DNA from: an uncultured Christensenella sp.
GTDB taxonomy: Bacteria > Bacillota > Clostridia > Christensenellales > CAG-917
Reading direction: 5' to 3'
Assembly (NCBI GenBank): GCA_910578325.1
Contig: CAJTQT010000002.1
Span: 186,001-250,000, forward strand
DNA: 64,000 bases
Part shown: positions 57,079 to 64,000 of the stretch, piece after piece
Numbering within the stretch: position 1 is the first letter of the stretch
How the letters are laid out: the number at the start of each line of letters is the position of its first letter
Program-made: the position numbers and the translations under genes
The notes under the pieces: model-generated
Database searches by the model: none
What the model was told of the DNA's origin: nothing
Seen by the model: only the letters and a program-made list of their open reading frames with translations

Positions 57079-57987
57079 ATGAAACATATAAACACAGAGA
57101 AAAACAGTTTCGTAAAAAGATTTCTGATCAACGTGCCTTTCGTGCTGATGGCAGTCCTTATGGCGGCGTTATTCGGCGGAAGCGCGCTGTTGATTTTTTA
57201 CTCGATCGTTACGGCTGTGGCATTCAACTCCGCAATGATATATCTTATCGTCGCAGGCGCGGCGGCAATACTTCTCGGCGCGGGACTCGGTCTGATTATT
57301 CTCTTTAAAAAATACTATGCTTTTTACAACAAAAAAATGGGCTGGAATTCCGAGAACAAGGACAAAAATAAAGAAACCAAACAAAAAACCGTAACCTACG
57401 AGGATAAAAGCGCGGTCACGTTTATAAAAAAACATCTTACTCTGTCCAACGTATCAATAGCCATCCTCGCGCTCGGTTCGGTATTTGCGATTATTTCAGC
57501 CGCTCTCGGCTCGATTGACAGAGCAAACTGGGTAAACGAAGTCGGCGGTTACAGACAGAACAAAGGTTATTACGCAGACGTCCGCTATGAAATCGTATCC
57601 TCGTTCTCTACTTCCGACGACCTCTTTATCGACATAAACGGCAACACCTCTATACTCAAAGCAGTGGATACAATAAACATTGTTCTGCCCGAAGACGGTT
57701 CGAGAAACAAAGAAATCGTTGTGGTTTATACAAAAGATCCTGCCCGCGAAAACGTAATAAGCATAGAGGGATACAGAAAGTTCGACGGAGATTTCAACTG
57801 CTCCCGCAAAGGCAACGTAGCGACGGTGGATATAGGCACCGCTCCGCCCATCGGAGATACACTGGACAAACTTCTCTTCTTTGTCTTTAACGATTATCAC
57901 GTGGAAAAACAAATACTCATCTACGTTCCCGACTATTATCGCGATAAACTGGAAATCAGCAAAGTCGACAAAATTGTTGAAGAATAA
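57079..57987 (+). CDS. Membrane protein of unknown function with an extracytoplasmic beta-rich domain
   Basis: This 302-residue protein is not recognised. It has two adjacent helices near the start (VPFVLMAVLMAALFGGSALL and the stretch ending LGAGLGLIILF). A basic cytosolic loop follows (KNKKMGW to KTVTYEDK), then a third helix (SNVSIAILALGSVFAIISAAL). The carboxy-terminal 150 residues alternate polar and hydrophobic strands, as in domains resembling DUF4097 adhesin-like folds (YEIVSSFSTSDDLFIDING). This part should lie outside the cell. The ATG used is the one after the promoter; an upstream in-frame start lies within the promoter. A terminator follows, so the gene is monocistronic. Confidence 0.7.
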   Translation: MKHINTEKNSFVKRFLINVPFVLMAVLMAALFGGSALLIFYSIVTAVAFNSAMIYLIVAGAAAILLGAGLGLIILFKKYYAFYNKKMGWNSENKDKNKETKQKTVTYEDKSAVTFIKKHLTLSNVSIAILALGSVFAIISAALGSIDRANWVNEVGGYRQNKGYYADVRYEIVSSFSTSDDLFIDINGNTSILKAVDTINIVLPEDGSRNKEIVVVYTKDPARENVISIEGYRKFDGDFNCSRKGNVATVDIGTAPPIGDTLDKLLFFVFNDYHVEKQILIYVPDYYRDKLEISKVDKIVEE

Positions 57988-58010
57988 GATAAAATCCAAA
58001 ACAAATTTAA

Positions 58011-58040
58011 AAAAATACGCGCTTACAAACGCGTATTTTT
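58011..58040 (+). terminator. Rho-independent terminator after the membrane protein gene
   Basis: AAAAATACGCG and CGCGTATTTTT form a perfect 11-bp stem with an 8-nt loop and further T residues. Confidence 0.88.
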
Positions 58041-58162
58041 TTAATCAAGTCTTGTTTATATTTCCGAACCGACGCCGACTTCCGAATCGCAACAAAGCCG
58101 CTCAATATAACAAGGGTACAACTGAAAGACCGAATTGAAAACGGCGATGCAAAATACTACGG

Positions 58163-59374
58163 TTACTCCTCTGCCGCACGCTCTACTTCGTATCTTTTTG
58201 CAATAGCCTGTAAAAACTCTTTACTCCCGAGTTTGGTTACCTGAATCCCGTCCGCACAGAACAAGCCCGCAAGGTCTCCCGTCATCTCACCGCTTTCGAT
58301 GGTCGATAACGCGGCGCGTTCCATATCTTGCGCAAATTTCACGAGAGCGGCATTTTTGTTTGTCTCCCCGCATTTTTTCAGCGCGCCGGTCCAAGCAAAC
58401 AGCGTCGCGACAGAGTTTGTCGACGTGCTTTCACCCGCCTGATATTTTCTGAAATGCCTTGTAACGGTACCGTGTGCCGCCTCGAATTCATACGCTCCGC
58501 TCGGAGATACGAGAACCGACGTCATCATTGCAAGCGAGCCGAACGCCGTTGCAACCATATCGCTCATCACGTCGCCGTCATAATTCTTCAAAGCCCAGAT
58601 AAACCCGCCTTCCGAACGCATTACCCTCGCCACCGCGTCGTCTATAAGCGTATAAAAATACTCTATGCCGCAATCTTCGAATGCTTTTTTATATTTTTTT
58701 TCGAATATTTCCTGAAATATGTCCTTAAAACGGTGGTCGTACACTTTGGATATAGTATCCTTTGCGGAGAACCATAAATCGCACTTCTGCGAAAGAGCGT
58801 ATTCGAAACAACTTACCGCAAAACTCCCGATGCTCTTATCTGTGTTATGTTGCGCCTGCAAAATACCCTTCTCATTGCCGAAATCGAAAACTTCTTTCTT
58901 CTCATCCCCGCACTGCAAAACCGCAATGCCTCCTTCCGTCCCGATTTCGACCGCTTTGTATACGTCCCCGTAAGCGTGTCTTGCAATAACTATTGGTTTC
59001 TTCCAGGCGGGAACAAGCGGCGTTATGCCTTTAACGATTATAGGCGCGCGAAAAACCGTACCGTCCATTATCGCTCTTATAGTCGCGTTCGGAGAGGGAT
59101 ACAGTCTTTTAAGACCGAACTCCTCCAACCTCTGAGAGTTTGGAGTTATGGTAGCGCACTTGACGCCGACGCCGTATTTTAAGCACGCTTCGGCTGCAAG
59201 TTTTGTGACTTCGTCGTCGGTTTTATCCCTGTTCTGTATCGACAAATCGTAATACTCCGTTGACAAATCCACGTAGGGCTCTATCAGGATTTCCTTAACC
59301 CATTTCCAAAGCACCCGCGTCATTTCGTCGCCGTCCATTTCGACTATCGGTACGTTCATTTTGATTTTTTCCAT
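58163..59374 (-). CDS. icd: NADP-dependent isocitrate dehydrogenase (type II, homodimeric)
   Basis: This 403-residue enzyme oxidatively decarboxylates isocitrate to 2-oxoglutarate. It belongs to the eukaryote-like subfamily: IVEMDGDEMTRVLWKWVKE at the start, TITPNSQRLEEFGLKRLYPSPNATIR, then ARHAYGDVYKAVE. The metal-binding YDGDVMSDMVATAFGSLAMM is present, and the NADP region EAAHGTVTRHFRKYQAGES closes the motifs. Cells of this kind often use the enzyme to make glutamate precursors and NADPH without a full citrate cycle. It is monocistronic with its own promoter. Confidence 0.95.
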   Translation of the reverse strand: MEKIKMNVPIVEMDGDEMTRVLWKWVKEILIEPYVDLSTEYYDLSIQNRDKTDDEVTKLAAEACLKYGVGVKCATITPNSQRLEEFGLKRLYPSPNATIRAIMDGTVFRAPIIVKGITPLVPAWKKPIVIARHAYGDVYKAVEIGTEGGIAVLQCGDEKKEVFDFGNEKGILQAQHNTDKSIGSFAVSCFEYALSQKCDLWFSAKDTISKVYDHRFKDIFQEIFEKKYKKAFEDCGIEYFYTLIDDAVARVMRSEGGFIWALKNYDGDVMSDMVATAFGSLAMMTSVLVSPSGAYEFEAAHGTVTRHFRKYQAGESTSTNSVATLFAWTGALKKCGETNKNAALVKFAQDMERAALSTIESGEMTGDLAGLFCADGIQVTKLGSKEFLQAIAKRYEVERAAEE

Positions 59375-59398
59375 AGTCTCTCCAAAATCGTTTTCTGT

Positions 59399-59427
59399 AT
59401 ATTATCACAAGCGTAGCGAGTTGGCAA
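59399..59427 (-). promoter_or_regulatory. Sigma-A promoter of icd
   Basis: On the minus strand TTGCCA (59427-59422) and TAATAT (59404-59399) are 17 bp apart, about 25 nt upstream of the icd ATG. The -10 matches moderately. Confidence 0.55.
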
Positions 59428-59475
59428 GTCATAATATTTTAAAAACGTCATCAAACGGTTTTTATTCATAATTGA

Positions 59476-59564
59476 TTGCATATTATGCAAAAACCGCGCT
59501 AAATATCTCGTAATCAGAAAATATTATACGCGGCTTTGCATAAATAATTTTGCATAGAATGCAA
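59476..59564. repeat. Cluster of TTGCAT/ATGCAA palindromes between icd and ddl
   Basis: Five copies of the 6-mer TTGCAT, in either orientation, lie in 89 bp: 59476-59481, 59485-59490, 59536-59541, 59550-59555 and 59559-59564. The first two form a perfect 15-bp palindrome (59476-59490) and the last two an inverted pair with a 3-nt gap. ATGCAAAAACCGCG (59485-59498) also pairs imperfectly with CGCGGCTTTGCAT (59529-59541), so the block can fold into one large stem. It may be an operator array upstream of icd, or the end of the ddl transcript. Confidence 0.6.
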
Positions 59565-59593
59565 TTTCTATACGCATCCAGAGCAATGTATTA

Positions 59594-60718
59594 TTATTTC
59601 GACATCTTTGCCCCGCCCTTGAATTTCGAAAGCACGTCCGTTTTAAACGCCGACGGAGTCCTGTGCAAGGACTGATAATTAACCGCGTTTTCAATCAACT
59701 TCGAAATCAACGCAGCAAAGTCTATTCCCAAAGGTTCAAACAGATAGAACGCCATCGAACCGGGTACGGTATTGATTTCGTTTATATACACCTTATTTCT
59801 CACTTTGTCGACGAGATAATCGACGCGTATAACTCCGTTTAAGTCAAGTTCGCGGTAAATACGTTCGGTATTTGCCTTGACTATGAGGTCGAGCGTGCCT
59901 ATGTCGGCAGGTATGACGTGCCCGCCTCCGCCCATCTTTCCGTTGGACATATACTTATCGTCAAAGGTCAGAAAATCGTTGAGAGTAAGCGGCTGTTCCG
60001 TTTCGGACAGAACAATACGCTCCCCGTCTCTGAACGCCGCACAGTTTACTTCTACGAAATCGGTGAGTTTATGCTCGACTATAATTTTTGTATCGAATCT
60101 GCAAGCCACCTGCAATGCAAAATCCAACTGTTCCCGATTTTCCGCGACAGTGATACCTATACTGCTGCCCTGACAGGACGGTTTTACAATCAACGGATAG
60201 GTGAGAAAACTTTCCAGCCGCTGTATCGCCCGTTCGGAATCGCGCTCGAACTCCTCTTTCGACACGACTTCGTGCGGAAGCGTATTGAGAAGCATTCCGT
60301 CAAACAATTGTTTGCTCAATGCCTTATCCATTCCGCAAGCGGAAGCGAGTACGGACGGGCTGGTGTGCGGAATTCCGTTATATTCCAGAACCGCCTGCAA
60401 AATTCCGCTCTCGCCTTCGCCGCCGTGACAGCATATAAAAGCGGCATCGGGTTTGAAATACTTTACAAACGAATTGCGCTTTACAGTGTAGAACTCTCCC
60501 TTATATAGAATAGCCTTAGAGTGTTCAATCGGATTGAATGCGGAAAAAGAGTCGAGTTTGTCAACGTCCTTGACATAAAAGTCGCCCTCGTACATATACA
60601 CAGGCTCCACTTTATACTGTGACTTATCGATATTTGAAAGCACCTGCATCGCAGTTATGACGGAAATATCGCTTTCAAGCGACCTGCCGCCGAAAAACAA
60701 AGCAATTTTTTTACGCAT
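59594..60718 (-). CDS. ddl: D-alanine--D-alanine ligase
   Basis: This 374-residue ATP-grasp enzyme joins two D-Ala for the end of the stem peptide. The start KIALFFGGRSLESDISVIT, the middle CCHGGEGESGILQAVLEYNGIP and the ATP-grasp motifs (YPLIVKPSCQGSSIGITV, VDYLVDKVRNKVYINEINTVPG) are all present. The protein is longer than E. coli DdlB by about 60 residues because of inserts in the amino-terminal half. The resistance-type D-Ala-D-lactate specificity cannot be excluded by eye. murF lies 128 nt upstream on the same strand. Confidence 0.94.
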   Translation of the reverse strand: MRKKIALFFGGRSLESDISVITAMQVLSNIDKSQYKVEPVYMYEGDFYVKDVDKLDSFSAFNPIEHSKAILYKGEFYTVKRNSFVKYFKPDAAFICCHGGEGESGILQAVLEYNGIPHTSPSVLASACGMDKALSKQLFDGMLLNTLPHEVVSKEEFERDSERAIQRLESFLTYPLIVKPSCQGSSIGITVAENREQLDFALQVACRFDTKIIVEHKLTDFVEVNCAAFRDGERIVLSETEQPLTLNDFLTFDDKYMSNGKMGGGGHVIPADIGTLDLIVKANTERIYRELDLNGVIRVDYLVDKVRNKVYINEINTVPGSMAFYLFEPLGIDFAALISKLIENAVNYQSLHRTPSAFKTDVLSKFKGGAKMSK

Positions 60719-60846
60719 TATTCACCTCTTATATATCAACTATGCTCACAGCCTAAAAACCGTTACCGAAACTCTTATACTTCATTGAAAAAGACAACAA
60801 CGATTTTTATGATGTATTCTAATTTTTTTAATTTTATATAATACTT

Positions 60847-62451
60847 TCATTTCTTTTCATTATAAATATCGGGCAAATCATTTAATATCAGCAAAATATC
60901 CCCAACGTGAAGACGGTTTGAAAAATCATCTTCCGCGTCGGAAAGGCTGTTGTAAATATGTATTTCCCCGCCGTAACCGCCGTCTACAAGCCCTCTTCTT
61001 ATGGGATCCGTACGTTTTAAACCGACCAGAAGCACAAGGTCCGCCACCTCGCTCATAAGCGTGCCGAGTTTATAGTTCTCTTCGCTTTCGCGTTCGCCAA
61101 GTTCCACAAGACCGGGCGTTAATATGACGCGCCTGCCCTCGAACAGTCCGAGAGTTTCCAGCGCGGTGCGCGCGCCGTCGGGATTTGAATTGAAACTGTC
61201 GTCGATAATTTTAATTCCGTTGCCGTGAACAAGTTGCATTCTGTGCGGAACCGGTTCCAACTTCTCTATCGCGTCGAGGATAAAGGGTACTTCAACCCCC
61301 AGTTTATATGCCATAGTCGCTGCAAGCAGAATATCCTCTATGTTGGGATATCCTATCAGAGGCGTACGCACGTAATGACTTTCTCCGTCTAAAATTATGT
61401 CGAAATCGCTTCCGTTTTCGGTTGTGCGTATCTGCTCCGCTCTGAAATCGCATTTTTCGTCTATGCCCGAATAAACTATAGTAGGCTTCTTTTTAAGATT
61501 ATTAATACTCTCTTCCGCATCCTTTCTTACCGTAGAATTGACTACGCAGAATCCTTCCTCTCCGACTCTGAGTATTCTGCACTTTTCACGCGTAATGTTT
61601 TCCTGCGTTCTGAAAGTTTCCAGATGCTGAGAGTTTATACCCGTTAAAATAGTGTAGTCGGGTTTAACTATTCGCATAAGCGTGCGGATATCGCCCACCC
61701 TCCGAGCACCGAACTCCGCTATGAAAACATCGTGTGTTCCGTCAAGTCCGTTTACGGTTTTCGATATACCCATAGGAGTGTTGTAACTCGCGGGCGTGAC
61801 AAGCACGTTGTATTTTTCAGAAAGTATCGCCGCAAGAAAATTCTTTACGGACGTTTTACCGAAACTGCCGGTTATCGCTATGCGTATCAGATTCGGATTT
61901 GCGTCCAGCAATCTTACGGTGCGCCTTTCATAACGCTTATTGTTTATTCTTTCAAACACGTTTATAACCGCGCCGAACGTCATAAATATCAGCGGATACA
62001 CTATCGGGAATCCGAACAGAACAAGATAGCGCATATACGGTTGCGTAATATACGCGTTGCCGACTGCAAACGCAAGTATAATTACGGTTGTAGATAACAC
62101 CGTCATCAAAAATAGGAATCTGACCGCGCGTTTTGTATATCTCAGCGGTTTTTTACGCGTAGGCAAATCTTCCATAAAATACATAGCGAATTCCGCTATG
62201 AAAAAGAACAACACCGTAAGAAAACCCCAAAAGGCGCGCGTCTGCAAGAAATAGAATATACACCATACGCTTATAAACAGCGCGACGGCGCACAAATCTA
62301 TGAGATAAACGAATTTCAACCGCCTGTTCTTAAAAATCTCCGAAATTCTGTAATTATCCTGCTGTATGGCGTAAAGATATGGGCGCGTCATAAAAAACGC
62401 GTCTATAAACACCAAAAGCACGTAGAACCAGTCGCCTCTAACCAACGTCAT
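60847..62451 (-). CDS. murF: MurF-type ligase with an N-terminal membrane domain
   Basis: This 534-residue protein is a UDP-MurNAc-tripeptide--D-alanyl-D-alanine ligase whose usual amino-terminal substrate domain is replaced by about five membrane helices (about 8-24, 47-69, 73-92, 109-131, 141-160). The ligase core has the P-loop ITGSFGKTSVKNFLAA (193-208), EFGARRVGDIRTLMRIV, ILTGINSQHLETF and DDSFNSNPDGARTALETL, and a Mur C-terminal domain. With ddl just downstream, the D-Ala-D-Ala branch is encoded together. Membrane anchoring would bring the last cytosolic step close to MraY. AAGGGGATA precedes the ATG. Confidence 0.88.
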   Translation of the reverse strand: MTLVRGDWFYVLLVFIDAFFMTRPYLYAIQQDNYRISEIFKNRRLKFVYLIDLCAVALFISVWCIFYFLQTRAFWGFLTVLFFFIAEFAMYFMEDLPTRKKPLRYTKRAVRFLFLMTVLSTTVIILAFAVGNAYITQPYMRYLVLFGFPIVYPLIFMTFGAVINVFERINNKRYERRTVRLLDANPNLIRIAITGSFGKTSVKNFLAAILSEKYNVLVTPASYNTPMGISKTVNGLDGTHDVFIAEFGARRVGDIRTLMRIVKPDYTILTGINSQHLETFRTQENITREKCRILRVGEEGFCVVNSTVRKDAEESINNLKKKPTIVYSGIDEKCDFRAEQIRTTENGSDFDIILDGESHYVRTPLIGYPNIEDILLAATMAYKLGVEVPFILDAIEKLEPVPHRMQLVHGNGIKIIDDSFNSNPDGARTALETLGLFEGRRVILTPGLVELGERESEENYKLGTLMSEVADLVLLVGLKRTDPIRRGLVDGGYGGEIHIYNSLSDAEDDFSNRLHVGDILLILNDLPDIYNEKK

Positions 62452-62487
62452 AATATATCCCCTTCAATCGTATGGTCTTTCGTGCTT

Positions 62488-63225
62488 TCAGCCGATAAAC
62501 GCGCGCAGTATTGCAATAAACTTCGCGCTGTCGTCTACATAGGAGAAATGTCCGCCGTCCAGCCAGAACAGATAACTTCCCCTTATTCCGTCATTGAGTT
62601 TCCGCGCCATATACGGCGGAGTTTCGCCATCGTCTTTTCCCCAGAACACCGCCGCAGGACATCGGACAGAGTCTAAAAGCGGAGTCTGATCGTAATTGAC
62701 TACCTTTTTAAACGTTTCGCGCATTACCTGCGACAGCGTTCTGTAATCGGACGAACCTTTTAATCCCTTCAATCCAAGCCGCCGGAGCAGTTTATGAGTA
62801 CCCACCTTGACGTAATATTTCAATCCGCGTCTGGGTTTTAAGCCCGCGCTGTCCACAAGCGCGACCGAGCGCACTATATGCGGAAACTTTGCCGCAAGTT
62901 CCAAACAAACGCGCCCCCCGAAAGAATGCCCGACAAAATGCGCGTCTTTTATCCCTATGATTCCCAAAAGCGAAATTACGTCGGAAGCATAATCAGGCAC
63001 GCCATAAGGCTCGGCAGGTTCTTCGCTCTCGCCGAACCCCGCAAAGTCCAACACGGTTACTCTGTGCATAGCGGAAAACTTTTCCGCGACAAATAAAAAG
63101 GCGGAGATGCCTGCACCCCAGCCGTGTAAAAAAACGATATCGTCGCCCGTACCGAATGATACGTAGCGAATTTTGTGTCCGTTGACAGTCGCGAATTTGT
63201 AACCGCGATTGTTTTCTTTATCTAT
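62488..63225 (-). CDS. Alpha/beta hydrolase, apparently starting at an ATA codon
   Basis: The frame encodes about 245 residues of an alpha/beta hydrolase: VNGHKIRYVSFGTGDDIVFL, the oxyanion motif HGWGAG, the nucleophile elbow FVGHSFGGRV, an Asp in WGKDDGETPP and the His in LDGGHFSYVDD. The first ATG (63069) lies after the oxyanion motif and would cut off an essential part. Between the upstream stop (63244-63246) and that ATG there is no ATG, GTG, TTG or CTG. The best site is ATA at 63225, with GGGGAGGA ending 5-6 nt before it. It overlaps the rimI stop by 8 nt. The substrate is unknown. Confidence 0.75.
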   Translation of the reverse strand: MDKENNRGYKFATVNGHKIRYVSFGTGDDIVFLHGWGAGISAFLFVAEKFSAMHRVTVLDFAGFGESEEPAEPYGVPDYASDVISLLGIIGIKDAHFVGHSFGGRVCLELAAKFPHIVRSVALVDSAGLKPRRGLKYYVKVGTHKLLRRLGLKGLKGSSDYRTLSQVMRETFKKVVNYDQTPLLDSVRCPAAVFWGKDDGETPPYMARKLNDGIRGSYLFWLDGGHFSYVDDSAKFIAILRAFIG

Positions 63226-63670
63226 TCCCGTCCTCCCCGATAGTCAGCCACATAACAAGAGCGTCGTATCTGTTTGCATAATACCTCTTGCGTATGCCTT
63301 CCACCGTAAACCCGAACGACCTGTACATACTTACCGCCGCAAGGTTGGTGTCTTTGACTTCGAGCGTGACTCTGTTTACTCCCGCGCGACGCGCGCATTC
63401 AATCAGTTCGCGCATCAGCGTCCTGCCTATTCCTTTGCATCTTTCTTCCGCTTTGACGGCGATATTCGTTATATGCGCCTCGTCGAGCACTTTATGAAAT
63501 CCGCCGTAACAGATAACCTCGTTTTCTCCGCGTACGCCAACCAGATAAAACGCATTTCGGTCTGCGACCTCGGGAATAAACATACGCACGGACCAAGGTT
63601 GGTCGAACGCCTCGCTTTCTATCTCCGCCATCTGGGCGAGATGTTCAAATTTCAAGGGTTCAAACCTCAT
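63218..63670 (-). CDS. rimI: Ribosomal protein S18-alanine N-acetyltransferase RimI
   Basis: This 150-residue GNAT enzyme acetylates the amino-terminal Ala of ribosomal protein S18. RFEPLKFEHLAQMAEIESEAF starts the fold. The acetyl-CoA loop is in AEERCKGIGRTLMRELIE, and LEVKDTNLAAVSMYRSFGFTVEGIRKRYY is the characteristic RimI ending. The ATG at 63670 has GGAGAG upstream and overlaps the tsaB end by 11 nt. tsaB-rimI is the common order in Firmicutes, linked to tRNA t6A synthesis genes. Confidence 0.93.
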   Translation of the reverse strand: MRFEPLKFEHLAQMAEIESEAFDQPWSVRMFIPEVADRNAFYLVGVRGENEVICYGGFHKVLDEAHITNIAVKAEERCKGIGRTLMRELIECARRAGVNRVTLEVKDTNLAAVSMYRSFGFTVEGIRKRYYANRYDALVMWLTIGEDGNR

Positions 63671-64000
63671 CCTTTTCTCTCTCCGCCTGCGATTTGCGCA
63701 TATAGTACGGCGCAAGCACCTCGCAGAATTCTTCTCTTGCCAATTTCTGACGCACAACACATTCGAGCGCGCGGCATCTTTCGCATGCGGGCTCGCTGAC
63801 CGCTCCCGTCAAATCGAGTCTCTCTTCCGCCTCAACGAATCTCGCCGAAACAACTTTTCCGTCCCGACATTCAGCCAGATACGCGTTGGAATGCCCCGCA
63901 TCGACTAATGCCGTCGCATTTTCCCTATTGTATGCAATGAGTTCGAACGAAGTTACGCTTATTCTTTTTGCGTCGGTTGCAAAAGCAAGCGCAGTCATCG
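63660..64000 (-). CDS. tsaB: tRNA threonylcarbamoyladenosine protein TsaB, C-terminal half (cut by the window)
   Basis: The frame is open to the right edge. About 113 residues are visible, ending LAPYYMRKSQAEREKDEV, which matches the terminal Y(L/M)RKSQAE motif of TsaB (YeaZ), the partner of TsaD in forming t6A37 on tRNAs that read ANN codons. A Cys-rich stretch (CERCRALEC) is unusual for the family. The amino-terminal ASKHA domain lies beyond the window. Its end overlaps rimI. Confidence 0.85.
   Translation of the reverse strand, partial: MTALAFATDAKRISVTSFELIAYNRENATALVDAGHSNAYLAECRDGKVVSARFVEAEERLDLTGAVSEPACERCRALECVVRQKLAREEFCEVLAPYYMRKSQAEREKDEV

Overview
The window looks like chromosomal DNA of an endospore-forming, low-to-mid GC Firmicute, most likely an uncultured-type gut Clostridia member. 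It carries genes for all four compartment-specific sporulation sigma factors (sigF, sigE, sigG, sigK). It also has spoIIGA, spoIVB, a pdaB-like deacetylase, ytfJ/gerW and ymxH homologues and dacF-type carboxypeptidases. MurE has the DNPR motif of meso-diaminopimelate ligases. Two fusions known from Clostridia are present: IspH with ribosomal protein S1, and cytidylate kinase with a PlsC acyltransferase. No phage, IS element, CRISPR array or rRNA gene was seen. Most genes lie on the minus strand.

Layout. 0-1 kb: the end of spoIIAB, then sigF. 0.9-4.9 kb: an accessory-looking block with nested inverted repeats, a XerS-like tyrosine recombinase, a very large PadR-type regulator fused to a coiled coil and membrane helices, and tRNA-Trp with echoes of its own 3' end. 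4.9-6.3 kb: proC and rnhA. 6.4-13.1 kb (minus): rluB, surE, a flavoprotein, cmk-plsC and ispH-S1, largely overlapping. 13.4-19.4 kb (minus): two D,D-carboxypeptidases around scpAB, a DUF2953 gene and ytfJ, then a SpoIIM-like membrane protein. 19.4-27.5 kb: a sporulation block with a receiver-less Spo0A DNA-binding domain, spoIVB, sigK, nrdR, ymxH, sigG, sigE and spoIIGA. 27.7-41.1 kb (minus): a dcw cluster in the order mraZ, rsmH, an unknown membrane protein in the ftsL position, a SpoVD/FtsI-type PBP, murE, mraY, murD, ftsW, murA, a divergent ftsA and ftsZ. 41.3-44.1 kb (plus): a cysteine-rich protein, a metallophosphoesterase and a four-helix membrane protein resembling S-4TM/SLATT effectors. 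44.3-48.7 kb (minus): tig, clpP, clpX and engB. Then rqcH (plus), followed on the minus strand by ylmE, sepF, lspA and rluD, a GH36 alpha-galactosidase, a double-OB SSB-like protein and the pdaB-like gene. 57-64 kb: a leaderless membrane protein gene (plus), icd, and on the minus strand tsaB, rimI, an alpha/beta hydrolase with no canonical start codon, a membrane-anchored murF and ddl.

How the parts connect. The dcw cluster supplies lipid II synthesis and septation, and its missing members murF and ddl sit about 20 kb away. It abuts spoIIGA-sigE-sigG, as in many spore formers. Regulatory signals read directly from the sequence include a perfect 0A box beside the Spo0A-C gene, a NrdR-like palindrome in the nrdR promoter, repeated TTGGAC boxes at mraZ, a PadR-type inverted repeat over the padR promoter, and a hairpin that occludes the sigG ribosome binding site. 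Four plus-strand genes have sigma-A promoters whose -10 box lies only 6-7 nt before the ATG, which points to leaderless transcripts. The best candidates for new biology are the PadR/coiled-coil/membrane fusion, the S-4TM-like protein, the stand-alone Spo0A-C protein, and the pattern of leaderless and non-AUG starts.
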